A model generated the notes under the pieces. It did not search any database, had not been told where the DNA came from, and saw nothing but the letters and a program-made list of their open reading frames with translations. A stretch of 64,000 nt of DNA from Caecibacter massiliensis (lineage in GTDB: Bacteria > Bacillota > Negativicutes > Veillonellales > Megasphaeraceae). The stretch lies in contig LT608311.1 of NCBI GenBank assembly GCA_900095875.1, positions 806,001 through 870,000 on the forward strand, given 5' to 3'. Numbering within the stretch: the first letter of the stretch is position 1; each line of letters begins with the position of its first letter. Below are positions 53,409 to 61,880 of the stretch, one piece after another. The position numbers and the translations under genes were made by a program.

Positions 53409-53603
53409 AAAAAGAGAGGGACTCTCTATCCCTCTCCGTACAGTCAGCACCCATGCGACAAAAAGGGAATATGACTCCCATCTGTAACGGTCGGCGTCTC
53501 TGGCGCCCTCTCAGTCCGGCAAACGGACTCCCTCGCATGTTGGCCATTAATATTCAAAAATATAACAAATCCAGGGAGCTCCCCCAAGATTCACGTTCAG
53601 ACC
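53409..53603 (-). promoter_or_regulatory. Unassigned structured leader, riboswitch candidate (partly TPP-like), with terminator
   Basis: Between a promoter and phnD the minus strand holds a compact structure (53453-53538): a closing helix ATGCGA/TCGCAT, a hairpin GTCCG/CGGAC followed by TGAGAGG, a hairpin GGCG/CGCC followed by CCGACC, and a third hairpin GGGA/TCCC. GGGAGTCC, CTGAGAGG and CCGACC resemble the 5' half of a TPP aptamer, but the 3' half with GCG and AGGGA is absent. An upstream GGGAGCTCCC palindrome and a downstream terminator (stem GAGAGGGA/TCCCTCTC, T5; 53409-53436) flank it. GAGGGA of the closing region could pair with TCCCTC of the terminator, which would permit switching. Confidence 0.65.
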
Positions 53604-53609
53604 ATCTTT

Positions 53610-53638
53610 AGTATAATATATGAAATTTGTAAATTCAA
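53610..53638 (-). promoter_or_regulatory. Promoter of the PhnDCE-type operon
   Basis: On the minus strand, TTGAAT (rc of 53633-53638), a 17-base spacer and TATACT (rc of 53610-53615) lie directly before the structured leader. Confidence 0.65.
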
Positions 53639-53694
53639 GGTAAAATTCATTTCCTCATCCATACCCTGTATATGCCACTTCCAGCCAGCAGTTT

Positions 53695-53723
53695 CTGGAC
53701 AATCATGACACGAGCCAGTACAA
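53695..53723 (+). promoter_or_regulatory. Promoter of the epimerase gene
   Basis: TGGACA (53695-53700), a 17-base spacer and TACAAT (53718-53723) lie about 40 bases before the epimerase start. It is divergent from the PhnD leader promoter. Confidence 0.5.
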
Positions 53724-53766
53724 TAATACTGATATATATTTCATAAAACAACGAAAGGAATCTCCC

Positions 53767-54864
53767 ATGAAAATTACAGATATACGCGTGGGAATTGTAC
53801 GCATCCCACTCAAAACCCCCTTCGTCACGGCACTGCGTCGTGTCGATACGGCCGAAGACCTGATTATCAAAGTCATCACCGACGATGGACATACTGGCTG
53901 GGGCAATGCACCGGCGACGGTTGTCATCACCGGAGACAGCCATGCATCTGTGGCCTCAGCTATCAAAGATACGATAGGGCCACAGATTCTTGGCATGGAT
54001 ATCGATGACAGGGAAGCCATCCTTCAGCGCATCCAGCACAGTATGGTGCATAATACGTCGGCTAAAGCCGCCCTCGATATAGCGGTTCACGACTTATTCG
54101 GACAAAAATATCACCTGCCCCTATATCGCTTTTTCGGCGGCCTGCGCCAGCGCATCACCTCAGACCTGACCATCAGCCTGGGAGAACCGGAACAAATGGT
54201 TCGGGACGCACAAAAAGCCATACATTCAGGCTATACAAACCTGAAACTCAAAGTCGGCGTCGATGCTGCTCTCGATATCCGCCGCGTCCGGGCCATCCGT
54301 CAGGCTGTCGGCCCGCATATCGCCATTCGTCTCGACGCCAATCAGGGCTGGAAACCCAAAGAAGCCGTGCGCACGATCCGCCGTATGGAAGACGCCGGCC
54401 TCGATATAGAATTGATTGAACAACCCGTAGCAGCCTCTGACGTCGAAGGACTGAAATTTGTCACCGACCACGTAGATACGCCGATCATGGCCGATGAATC
54501 CGCATTTAGTCCTGGTGATGTATTTCATCTTCTCGCCATCCGTGCCTGTGACCTCATCAATATTAAGCTCATGAAAGCCGGCGGTCTCGGGCCCGCTTCC
54601 CAGATTGCTTCCATGGCACAAGCCTCTGGCATAGACTGCATGATGGGCTGTATGCTGGAAAGCAAAATTGGCATTACCGCTGCAGCCAGTCTCTCTGCCG
54701 GTAATCCCGCCATCGCAATCAACGACCTCGATGCGGCCGACCTCATGGCAGACGATCCCATCATAGGAGGAATTTCCTATGATAGAAATGAACTTATCCT
54801 GCCGCAGGCTCCCGGGCTGGGCATTACCGATGTGGCAGGCTGGCAGGAGTTGGATTACCGATAA
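53767..54864 (+). CDS. Enolase-superfamily dipeptide epimerase (L-Ala-D/L-Glu epimerase type)
   Basis: A 365-residue enzyme of the muconate-lactonizing subgroup. It shows the LKLKVG KxK motif near 160, metal ligands in RLDANQGW, LIEQPV and MADESAF, and the second catalytic Lys in NIKLMKAGG. The arrangement and the C-terminal CMLESKIG match L-Ala-D/L-Glu epimerases, which help recycle murein peptides by converting L-Ala-D-Glu to L-Ala-L-Glu. Related dipeptide epimerases with other specificity cannot be excluded. Its 3' end overlaps the convergent PAP2 gene by 10 bases. Confidence 0.88.
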   Translation: MKITDIRVGIVRIPLKTPFVTALRRVDTAEDLIIKVITDDGHTGWGNAPATVVITGDSHASVASAIKDTIGPQILGMDIDDREAILQRIQHSMVHNTSAKAALDIAVHDLFGQKYHLPLYRFFGGLRQRITSDLTISLGEPEQMVRDAQKAIHSGYTNLKLKVGVDAALDIRRVRAIRQAVGPHIAIRLDANQGWKPKEAVRTIRRMEDAGLDIELIEQPVAASDVEGLKFVTDHVDTPIMADESAFSPGDVFHLLAIRACDLINIKLMKAGGLGPASQIASMAQASGIDCMMGCMLESKIGITAAASLSAGNPAIAINDLDAADLMADDPIIGGISYDRNELILPQAPGLGITDVAGWQELDYR

Positions 54865-55415
54865 AGACTGTGTCTCATGAAAAACCGTTTTTTCGCATAC
54901 TGGCAAATCCGGTACGCACCATAGCCGACACCAACCCCCAGGACAGCCCCGGCCAGAACATCACTGGGAAAGTGCATAAACAAATACATCCGGGAAAAAG
55001 CTACGACTGCCGCCAGTCCATAAGCCAATATGCCAAGACGCTGGCGGTAGCAGTATATGACCGTCGCTCCGGCAAAGAAAAAGAATGAATGACCAGAAGG
55101 GAAGGAGTAACTAACGGGATATTTGAGTGCCTCTACCACGGGAGCTCCTTCGATGACGATATACGGACGGATCCGCATGACCACATGCTTCAGGACGACA
55201 TCACCAATGAAAACAGCTGCAATGACGGCCACAATAATGGTCAATGTTATCCAGCGGCTGCGGCGATTCCACAGGCCGGCAGCAGCCAGCCCCAGCCAGA
55301 GCCACAGACAATTGATGCCTGTCGTAAACAACGTAATGAAACTATTCATATGCGGACCAGCCAGGCGGTGCAACCAGAATAATACATGTACATCAGTTGA
55401 TAAAATCCATTCCAT
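54855..55415 (-). CDS. PAP2-family phosphatase
   Basis: A 186-residue membrane protein with five or six helices and the PAP2 catalytic motifs: KHVVMRIRP (KxxxxxxRP), FPSGHS (PSGH) and SRMYLFMHFPSD (SRxxxxxHxxxD). Such enzymes remove phosphate from lipid phosphates, including undecaprenyl pyrophosphate or phosphatidate. The C-terminus is basic. Its 3' end overlaps the epimerase gene by 10 bases on the other strand, and the ATG at 55415 follows GGAGG. Confidence 0.9.
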   Translation of the reverse strand: MEWILSTDVHVLFWLHRLAGPHMNSFITLFTTGINCLWLWLGLAAAGLWNRRSRWITLTIIVAVIAAVFIGDVVLKHVVMRIRPYIVIEGAPVVEALKYPVSYSFPSGHSFFFFAGATVIYCYRQRLGILAYGLAAVVAFSRMYLFMHFPSDVLAGAVLGVGVGYGAYRICQYAKKRFFMRHSLYR

Positions 55416-55483
55416 ACATATCCTCCCTTTCGCAATGAACGCAGTATATCACGGAAGAGAGTACAGGTAAAATATATATAACA

Positions 55484-55518
55484 TAGGTAATCCATATGAT
55501 TATCATATGGATTACCTA
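55484..55518. repeat. Perfect 16-bp inverted repeat
   Basis: TAGGTAATCCATATGA and its exact complement enclose TTA. It lies about 70 bases upstream of the PAP2 start in the divergent gap. The symmetry suggests an operator for a dimeric regulator or a small hairpin transcript. Confidence 0.75.
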
Positions 55519-55576
55519 CATTACATTTCTGATTCTGCGGGACGCTGCACGGCATATAGCACGCATGGAAACCAAA

Positions 55577-55627
55577 CAAAAAACACTCGCAAACCCCATT
55601 ACATCAGGCTTTGCAAGTGCTTTTTTC
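55577..55627. terminator. Terminator-like hairpin between divergent genes
   Basis: AAAAAACACTCGCAAA pairs with CTTTGCAAGTGCTTTTTT (with a few mismatches), giving A and T runs on both sides. No gene ends here, so it may close an unannotated short transcript or attenuate the hydrolase gene that starts 100 bases later. Confidence 0.65.
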
Positions 55628-55668
55628 ATTTAAAAGTGTCAAAGATCGATGATAGCAGATACGAGTCA

Positions 55669-55697
55669 TTGTCGCCACCTTTATTCCATGCTAGAAT
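55669..55697 (+). promoter_or_regulatory. Promoter of the alpha/beta hydrolase gene
   Basis: TTGTCG (55669-55674), a 17-base spacer and TAGAAT (55692-55697) lie 33 bases before the start codon, just after the hairpin at 55577-55627. Confidence 0.6.
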
Positions 55698-55729
55698 GAA
55701 ACAAAAAATATGTTACAAAGGAGATGCCG

Positions 55730-56761
55730 ATGAAAATGTTCAGTCACAGCCAGAAATCAAAAAAACAAGTAATAGCCCTTGCCCTGACCGGGCTTGTGTG
55801 GATAGGAGGCAATGCTATGGCCATGAATGTCAATGTCGATTCTGCTACAAAGGATATGCCGGGAAAAGTGGAAAGCACGAAAATTTCCGTCCCGTTGAAG
55901 GCGCCCGTCATCAATCAGATTTCCGATGTCGTATACGAACAAGTCCCGATGCGGGGCTATCCTAATGTGGCTATGAAGATGGATATTCTCCAGCCGAAAT
56001 CAGAGAAGAAACTTCCCGCCATCGTCTATGTCACCGGCGGTGGCTTCATCAATGCCAATAAGGATAACGGCATCCAGCTCCGGATGCATCTGGCAGAAGC
56101 CGGTTATGTCGTCGCGTCCATCCAGTACCGGGTAGCGCCTACGGCACGTTTCCCGGAACCACTGGAAGATGTGAAATCGTCTATCCGCTATTTGAAAGCC
56201 CATGCAGACCAATTCGGCATCGATCCGGAACGGGTCGGCATCATCGGTGGAAGTGCCGGCGGTTATCTTTCTGCTATGGCAGCTACGACCAGTGGCACGA
56301 CGACCTTTGATAAAGGGGACAATCTCCAGACAGGAAGCGATGTAAAAGCGGCCGTAGATCTGTATGGCCTTTCCGACCTCACCCGCATCGGCGACGACTA
56401 CAGCGATGTTGTGAAAGAAGCCCACCAGTCGGCTGGCGCTACAGAAGCACTGTGGGTGAACGGATCTGCTGTATTCGGTGGAAAAGACGGTGGCATCCTG
56501 GCCAATCCAGAAGGCGCAAAAAAAGCCAATCCCATTACCTATATATCCCAGACCAGTGCCCCTATGCTGCTCATGCATGGAACAAACGATACCATCGTTT
56601 CCCCCAGCCAGACCGACCTGCTCTTCCAGGCTCTCCAGAAACATAACATTCCATCCAAACGGTACCTGGTAGAAGGCGCGGCCCATGGCGGTATTTACTG
56701 GAACCAGGAAGAAGTGCTCCACATCATCACGGACTTCTTTGACTCCTATTTAAAGGGCTAA
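55730..56761 (+). CDS. Exported alpha/beta hydrolase (carboxylesterase type)
   Basis: A 343-residue secreted hydrolase. Residues 1-31 contain a signal peptide ending GNAMAM. The fold is an HSL/BD-FAE-type esterase: oxyanion motif VTGGGFINANK, nucleophile elbow GGSAGGYLSA (Ser about 170), Asp in MHGTNDTIV and His in GAAHGGIYW. Substrates are probably acyl or acetyl esters, perhaps on polysaccharides. The start at 55730 is preferred because AAGGAG lies 6 bases upstream; the ATG at 55724 is too close to it. Confidence 0.87.
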   Translation: MKMFSHSQKSKKQVIALALTGLVWIGGNAMAMNVNVDSATKDMPGKVESTKISVPLKAPVINQISDVVYEQVPMRGYPNVAMKMDILQPKSEKKLPAIVYVTGGGFINANKDNGIQLRMHLAEAGYVVASIQYRVAPTARFPEPLEDVKSSIRYLKAHADQFGIDPERVGIIGGSAGGYLSAMAATTSGTTTFDKGDNLQTGSDVKAAVDLYGLSDLTRIGDDYSDVVKEAHQSAGATEALWVNGSAVFGGKDGGILANPEGAKKANPITYISQTSAPMLLMHGTNDTIVSPSQTDLLFQALQKHNIPSKRYLVEGAAHGGIYWNQEEVLHIITDFFDSYLKG

Positions 56762-57337
56762 TTATCCCTTCTTATTCCGGAGCTTACAAATTCCCTGTGT
56801 CAGTGTTCCCATGGGACAGAACGTACACCACGCCCGGGGGCGGAACCAAAGCATGGCAACAATCGCTATGATTTCTGAAGTCAGCATCAAACTATACAGC
56901 TTGAATGAAAATTGTACTACCCAGGGAGAAACAGCTGCCGTACTGGTCCATTCCCAGGGAAGGCGGATTGTCCAGAACAGCATAACCGCATCCTGAACCG
57001 ATGCCACACCTCCGGCAACCAGCCAGGTCGTCCAAAGGGCACTGCCAAACATGGCAAAGAAAAAAGCCATGAACAAGACTCGAAAGACGGTACTATGAAG
57101 AAATGCCGGCATGGCATGGCGCCGGGATAACCCGGCCTGACTCCCAAAAAAACGCAAAAATTGTCCCCGGTCACAATAGCGGTTACAAAATAATTTGTTG
57201 CCACCGATAATTGCAAACAGCAACGGCAGGCAGAAATTAATCAGTCCCAGCCAGGCAAACAAGATATTGACAAAGCCCAATGAAAAATAAATAATGGACC
57301 AGATCCACAAATAATGATACCAATGACGGCTCTTCAT
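56762..57337 (-). CDS. 4Fe-4S membrane protein (NapH/NosR-like)
   Basis: A 191-residue membrane protein with about four helices and two cysteine motifs facing the cytoplasm: LFCNRYCDRGQFL near 50 and WCTFCPMGTLTQ near 175. This pattern of helices and CxxCP/CxxxC motifs is like the NapH, NosR and RdxA family of membrane ferredoxins, though the N-terminal motif is shortened. It follows a 2[4Fe-4S] ferredoxin gene with 4-base overlap, so the two likely form an electron-transfer module to or from quinones or a periplasmic enzyme. The partner is unknown. Confidence 0.8.
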   Translation of the reverse strand: MKSRHWYHYLWIWSIIYFSLGFVNILFAWLGLINFCLPLLFAIIGGNKLFCNRYCDRGQFLRFFGSQAGLSRRHAMPAFLHSTVFRVLFMAFFFAMFGSALWTTWLVAGGVASVQDAVMLFWTIRLPWEWTSTAAVSPWVVQFSFKLYSLMLTSEIIAIVAMLWFRPRAWCTFCPMGTLTQGICKLRNKKG

Positions 57338-57534
57338 CGGCGCACCTCCAAATGAATAACGCTAGCCGGACATTCCCGGGCACAACGGCCACAACCCACA
57401 CAGCGCGTTACATCTACCCTGGCAAAACAACCATGCCACACTGAAATAGCTCCACGGGGACAAACATCGGCACAACTCCCACAGGCCACGCAGCCCTCCT
57501 GTCGGACTACAGCATATCTCTTAATAGTACTCAT
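57334..57534 (-). CDS. 2[4Fe-4S] ferredoxin
   Basis: A 66-residue ferredoxin with two complete cluster motifs: CVACGSCADVCP (about 15-26) and CVGCGRCARECP (about 44-55). It transfers electrons at low potential in the cytoplasm and probably docks to the membrane 4Fe-4S protein encoded directly downstream (4-base overlap). ATG 57534 follows AAGGAG. Confidence 0.92.
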   Translation of the reverse strand: MSTIKRYAVVRQEGCVACGSCADVCPRGAISVWHGCFARVDVTRCVGCGRCARECPASVIHLEVRR

Positions 57535-57697
57535 ACAAACTCCTTTTTATACATTCAACGGACACAATAGCCCCAGCCGTAATTGTTATATAAATGCTGA
57601 CCTTTAAGAGCCGGTATCATTTGACAAAACACCACCGGTACCATACACCAAGGATTCCTTCTATTTAGCTTTTATCCAATGCATCCGGACTATTTCC

Positions 57698-60600
57698 TCA
57701 AATAGCGTTCATCATACTTAGCAGGTTTTGATAGGAATCTACCTGTCCATAGACTACATCGTCCGTTGAAATTTCATTGAACAAAGTCTTAGCGCATTTA
57801 ATCTTGGCCTGTTCAATGGGACGCAAATCCATGCTTTCCATAGAGCCCTTTGTTTCAGCTACAAAGTAAATATGCTTCACAGTTCCCTTCTGAAATGCTA
57901 TCGCCCAGTCCGGTGCATAATTTCCGACAGGTGTCGGAATCTGGAACCCCCGTGGCAATTTAGCATACACAACCACTTTATCGTCTAAATCCATGTCTTC
58001 TGCAAATTTTCGCTCTATAGATTTTTCTGCTGTTCCATCAGTAAATACATAGTCCTGCACATTTTTCTTGGCCGGGTACGCCTTAGAAAAATCCTTGTTT
58101 TTTTCAGCTGTAAAGATTTCAGAATCATAGGTACCATCCGTCCTATTATACGTAATGTCATCGACAATCATGGTAGCCTTTTCTTCATTGATAAGTTTCG
58201 TTACCTTGGAAATGAATTCTTCCGGATTATGTCGGTACATTGCAAATTTCGCAGGAGAAATTCCCTTCAGAATCATAGCAACCGTTTTTCTAGTCAAATG
58301 TGTCCCAGCGCCAATTTTGCCAACAAGATCGTACTTGACTTGGCTCGTTTCGCCTCGTTTCAAATCGTATGTATGGCTTTTTTCTGATACAAAACCATTC
58401 CCTGATTTTATAGTCTCAGCTGACCAATCGTCGCCTTGCTTCCCTTTTGTTACGGTATACTGCAATTGAGAAACAAAGAGCTTCTCATCAATATGCTGAA
58501 TCGCTTTTTGAATCAGCTCCTGACTATCAAAATGCACGGTATAACTCCATTTATGGTTAATATAGTTCCAAAGGGTCTGGAATTCTTTCTTATAGAAGTT
58601 ATCATTCAACGCATTTTCCTGAATTTTGGTCTGATGACCGTCTTCAATCATTCCATCCAGTGCATGTTCATCAAAAATGCCCTGAACGAGTGCATGCACT
58701 CCGGCTGTAATGTCTTTTATTTTATCTGGAAGTGGGGCTAAGGTCTTGTTTTCTGCATCAGCACGATACGCATCTGTTACATAACCATCTTCATCTATAT
58801 AAGAATTCTTGACAAGGTAGAAATAAATCATATTTGCCTGGTCACTAGTAACAGTCACCACATCGTCGCCAATTTTAATCCGCTTGCCTTGGAAATATTC
58901 CACTGTAGCTTTGGTCGGACGTTCATACAGGTCGCCTTTAATGTCGTTTTGAAGCGAAGAAACAAAATCTTTATACCCGTCACTGGCAATGACAGTCAGT
59001 TTGTTGATTTCCTGCACTTCTGAACCAAGAACTTGTTCATCCATCCTGTCACCAGACTGATTGACGCAGAGGCGAAGACCACGGCCTACTTCCTGCCTTT
59101 TATTCGTCGTACTGTCTCCCCCATGCTTTAAGGTGCAGATTTGGAAGACATTGGGATTATCCCAGCCTTCACGAAGCGCAGAATGTGAGAAAATGAACCG
59201 CACTGGGTTATCGAGAGAAAGCAGTCTTTCCTTATTCTTTAGAATCAATTCATAAGCGGATTCGTCATCACTGAAATCTGAACCGCGCTTTGTTTTAGAA
59301 TCTACCTTATGCCCTTTCTTGTCAATACTGAAGTATCCTTCATGGGTTGCATGGACATCAATCCGCTTCAGATACTGATCATAGGGTGTATTAAAGAGTG
59401 TCAAATACTCATTCAAAATAGAAATATATTCCTCTTCAAACATTTGCCCATATTCTGAGTTGACTTCATTGCCTTCTTCATCATACTTCCGATAATTCTC
59501 TACCTTATCGATAAAAAACAAAGACAGCGTCTTGATACCGCGGTTATACAATTCCTTTTCCTTCTCGAAATGAGAACGGATAGTTTCCCGAATCTGAACC
59601 CGGCGAATGTCCTTTTCGCTGACATCGCCCAGGACTTCACCCGTGTGGATTTCCGCACCATTGGTAAAGGTCACGACGCCTCGAATCGGGTCAATATCAT
59701 TGACATGATAGCCCTGATACTGTTCCATCTCTTTGGAAAGAGCATACAAATCATCATCGACTCCGACAATACGGGTTTCACGCTTGATGGATTTACCATA
59801 TTTGATTTCAAATTCCAGTCGGGCCATGGGCGGCTTTTTCGGTGAAATGATAATGTTTTCAAGATACAGATAACCATCTGTTCCACGCAAATTATGGATG
59901 TCGAAGCCTTTGACCTCAATCTTTTTGACCAGCTTCATCCGATACGCATCCAGTGCATCCAAGACGTAAACAAGGTCATGATGCTCTTTATGCGTAGCAG
60001 AATAATTCAACGTAAAAAGCGGATGGAATTCTTTCAATGCTTCCTGCGTTTTCTTTCCGCCCATCTTCTGCGGTTCATCAAGAATCACAATGGGCCGGTT
60101 CGCTGCAATTACATCAATAGGCTTTCTTGAGCCGAAATCATCTCTTGCTGAAAAAATAATTCGAGCCGCCTTATCGCCACCTCTGCCTTCTTTATTTTTC
60201 TCTTTATTAAACCCAGCATTGAAAGCCTGTACATTGATAATCATGACCGAGAGGTCTGCACTGGAACTGAAACTGTCGATATCAGTCAAATTTTTAGAGG
60301 TATAAACAAAGAAGCGGGCTTTCTTGCCATACTGTTCCATGAAATGGTCCTGCATGGTCTGAAAGCTCTTCTGGACGCCTTCGCGAATTGCAATGGACGG
60401 AACGACGACGATGAATTTACTCCAGCCATAGCGCTTATTTAACTCAAACATAGTCTTGATGTAGACATAGGTTTTCCCTGTCCCTGTTTCCATTTCTACA
60501 TCCAAAGAACAAGTGCCTAAATGCTTTGCCAGAGAAGACGACTCCTTAATATTATTATCGTTTTGGATATCTCGTATATTGTTTAGCAGCTGATGTGAGT

Positions 60601-60802
60601 CAAGCTCTACCGGTGCATTCGAAAAACCAATGTAAAGGTCTTCATCAGAGACTTCCCAGTTAAACAGATTTTTATCGCGCATCGTTGAACCCGTATCGCG
60701 GCGATAACTCATTTTATTCTGAAATGGCTGTCCGGCAAAAACTTTTACCACGCTGTCCACCGCTGCAGTCTGATAGTCTTGTATGGTAAATTTAAATTTC
60801 AT
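57698..60802 (-). CDS. res: Type III restriction endonuclease, Res subunit
   Basis: A 1034-residue type III Res. The SF2 helicase region shows ETGTGKT (Walker A, about 105), VILDEPQKMGG (motif II), then REGWDNPNVFQICTLK and EVGRGLRLC (motif VI). The C-terminal endonuclease shows PDWAIAFQKGT followed by FVAETKGS, the PD-(E)xK site. It translocates or slides with Mod and cuts DNA when two unmodified sites are met. The start at 60802 is chosen because AAAGGA lies 8 bases upstream and the family begins with this KFKFTIQDYQ; in-frame ATGs at 60811 and 60820 are alternatives. It overlaps the end of the YhcG-like gene only if those are used. Confidence 0.92.
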   Translation of the reverse strand: MKFKFTIQDYQTAAVDSVVKVFAGQPFQNKMSYRRDTGSTMRDKNLFNWEVSDEDLYIGFSNAPVELDSHQLLNNIRDIQNDNNIKESSSLAKHLGTCSLDVEMETGTGKTYVYIKTMFELNKRYGWSKFIVVVPSIAIREGVQKSFQTMQDHFMEQYGKKARFFVYTSKNLTDIDSFSSSADLSVMIINVQAFNAGFNKEKNKEGRGGDKAARIIFSARDDFGSRKPIDVIAANRPIVILDEPQKMGGKKTQEALKEFHPLFTLNYSATHKEHHDLVYVLDALDAYRMKLVKKIEVKGFDIHNLRGTDGYLYLENIIISPKKPPMARLEFEIKYGKSIKRETRIVGVDDDLYALSKEMEQYQGYHVNDIDPIRGVVTFTNGAEIHTGEVLGDVSEKDIRRVQIRETIRSHFEKEKELYNRGIKTLSLFFIDKVENYRKYDEEGNEVNSEYGQMFEEEYISILNEYLTLFNTPYDQYLKRIDVHATHEGYFSIDKKGHKVDSKTKRGSDFSDDESAYELILKNKERLLSLDNPVRFIFSHSALREGWDNPNVFQICTLKHGGDSTTNKRQEVGRGLRLCVNQSGDRMDEQVLGSEVQEINKLTVIASDGYKDFVSSLQNDIKGDLYERPTKATVEYFQGKRIKIGDDVVTVTSDQANMIYFYLVKNSYIDEDGYVTDAYRADAENKTLAPLPDKIKDITAGVHALVQGIFDEHALDGMIEDGHQTKIQENALNDNFYKKEFQTLWNYINHKWSYTVHFDSQELIQKAIQHIDEKLFVSQLQYTVTKGKQGDDWSAETIKSGNGFVSEKSHTYDLKRGETSQVKYDLVGKIGAGTHLTRKTVAMILKGISPAKFAMYRHNPEEFISKVTKLINEEKATMIVDDITYNRTDGTYDSEIFTAEKNKDFSKAYPAKKNVQDYVFTDGTAEKSIERKFAEDMDLDDKVVVYAKLPRGFQIPTPVGNYAPDWAIAFQKGTVKHIYFVAETKGSMESMDLRPIEQAKIKCAKTLFNEISTDDVVYGQVDSYQNLLSMMNAI

Positions 60803-60803
60803 C

Positions 60804-61880
60804 TCAGTCATCCTTTTCATCTCCCTGGGAATTTTCTATGGCCTGATCCGGATGCTGAGTATAGAAAATCGCCTTTTGCTTCTCAACTTCCTCTTTTAAC
60901 TGTTCTTTCGTTGGAAGATATGTCAAGTACTTCGACATAAAGAGTCTGTCATTATCATGCAGGACCGAGTATCGTGCAATATCTGCATCCGTTTCAGAAC
61001 ATAGTAAAATGCCGATTGTCGGATTATCCCCTTCTTTGCGCTTCAGGTCATCATACATCCTCACGTACATATCAATCTGCCCAACGTCTTGATGTGTAAT
61101 TTTTCCCATTTTCAAATCAATCAGCACATAGCATTTCAATTCAATATTGTAGAAAACAAGGTCAATATAGTAATCATCTGTTTCGGTTACAATATGCTGC
61201 TGTCTCGCAACAAAGGCAAATCCTCTCCCCATTTCCATCAGAAAATCCCGGATGTGTGAAAGGATAGCAGATTCCAGGTCACTTTCCAGATACGAATCTT
61301 CATTTTTAAATCCTAAAAATTCTGCAATCACCGGGTTTTTAATTAGTTCATACGTTTCTTTCTGATACTGGGCCGTATGAGTCTTCATTTCTGCAATCAC
61401 TGCGCTCTTTTGAGGTGATTTCAGAAGCCGGTAATAATACTGGGTACTAATATTACGATCCAGTGTCCGAGAACTCCAGCCTTGTTCCGATGACTCACGT
61501 AAATACCAAATGCGGGCATCTTCGTCGCTGACTCGAAGGAGAGAGCGAAAATGTGTCCATGTAAGATTTGGCACGCATGCGTGCCAAATCTCGCGTTCCG
61601 GAAATAGGAGATAAAATTGTCTGTAATTCCGAAGGTTTCTAGCCGTAAAACCTGCCCCAAATTCTGCTGTCAAAACAGCCGCCAGGTTTTTAATCAACGC
61701 TTTGCCATATTGGGCACGCGCCTTTCCTTTCTGTTCTTCTTCTACAATCCGTTTCCCAATATTCCAATACATATCAATCATCGCTTGATTGATAGATTGA
61801 TACGCAGCTTTTCTTCCAGAAGCAATAAGCACTTCTAAATCTTTTATTAAGGAATGATATGAACTAAGTTTTTTTTCCAT
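60804..61880 (-). CDS. YhcG/DUF1016-family PD-(D/E)xK nuclease
   Basis: A 358-residue protein of the YhcG family. The N-terminal DUF1016 domain (about 10-170) has MIDMYWNIGKRIVEEEQKGKA-like sequence and GFTARNLRNYRQFY. The C-terminal PDDEXK domain (about 190-330) contains YYIDLVFYN and VLIDLKMGKITHQDVGQIDMY, giving the Asp and the D-x-K of the active site. YhcG proteins are found near restriction systems and in mobile islands, and are nuclease candidates, but their role is not settled. It sits between mod and res, overlapping mod by 1 base, so it is part of the operon. Its reading frame begins with an A8 tract. Confidence 0.88.
   Translation of the reverse strand: MEKKLSSYHSLIKDLEVLIASGRKAAYQSINQAMIDMYWNIGKRIVEEEQKGKARAQYGKALIKNLAAVLTAEFGAGFTARNLRNYRQFYLLFPEREIWHACVPNLTWTHFRSLLRVSDEDARIWYLRESSEQGWSSRTLDRNISTQYYYRLLKSPQKSAVIAEMKTHTAQYQKETYELIKNPVIAEFLGFKNEDSYLESDLESAILSHIRDFLMEMGRGFAFVARQQHIVTETDDYYIDLVFYNIELKCYVLIDLKMGKITHQDVGQIDMYVRMYDDLKRKEGDNPTIGILLCSETDADIARYSVLHDNDRLFMSKYLTYLPTKEQLKEEVEKQKAIFYTQHPDQAIENSQGDEKDD

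Noticed and set aside
53453-53538. Calling the PhnD leader a standard TPP riboswitch
   Set aside because: The conserved 3' half (GCG and AGGGA elements) is absent, so it is listed only as a candidate.
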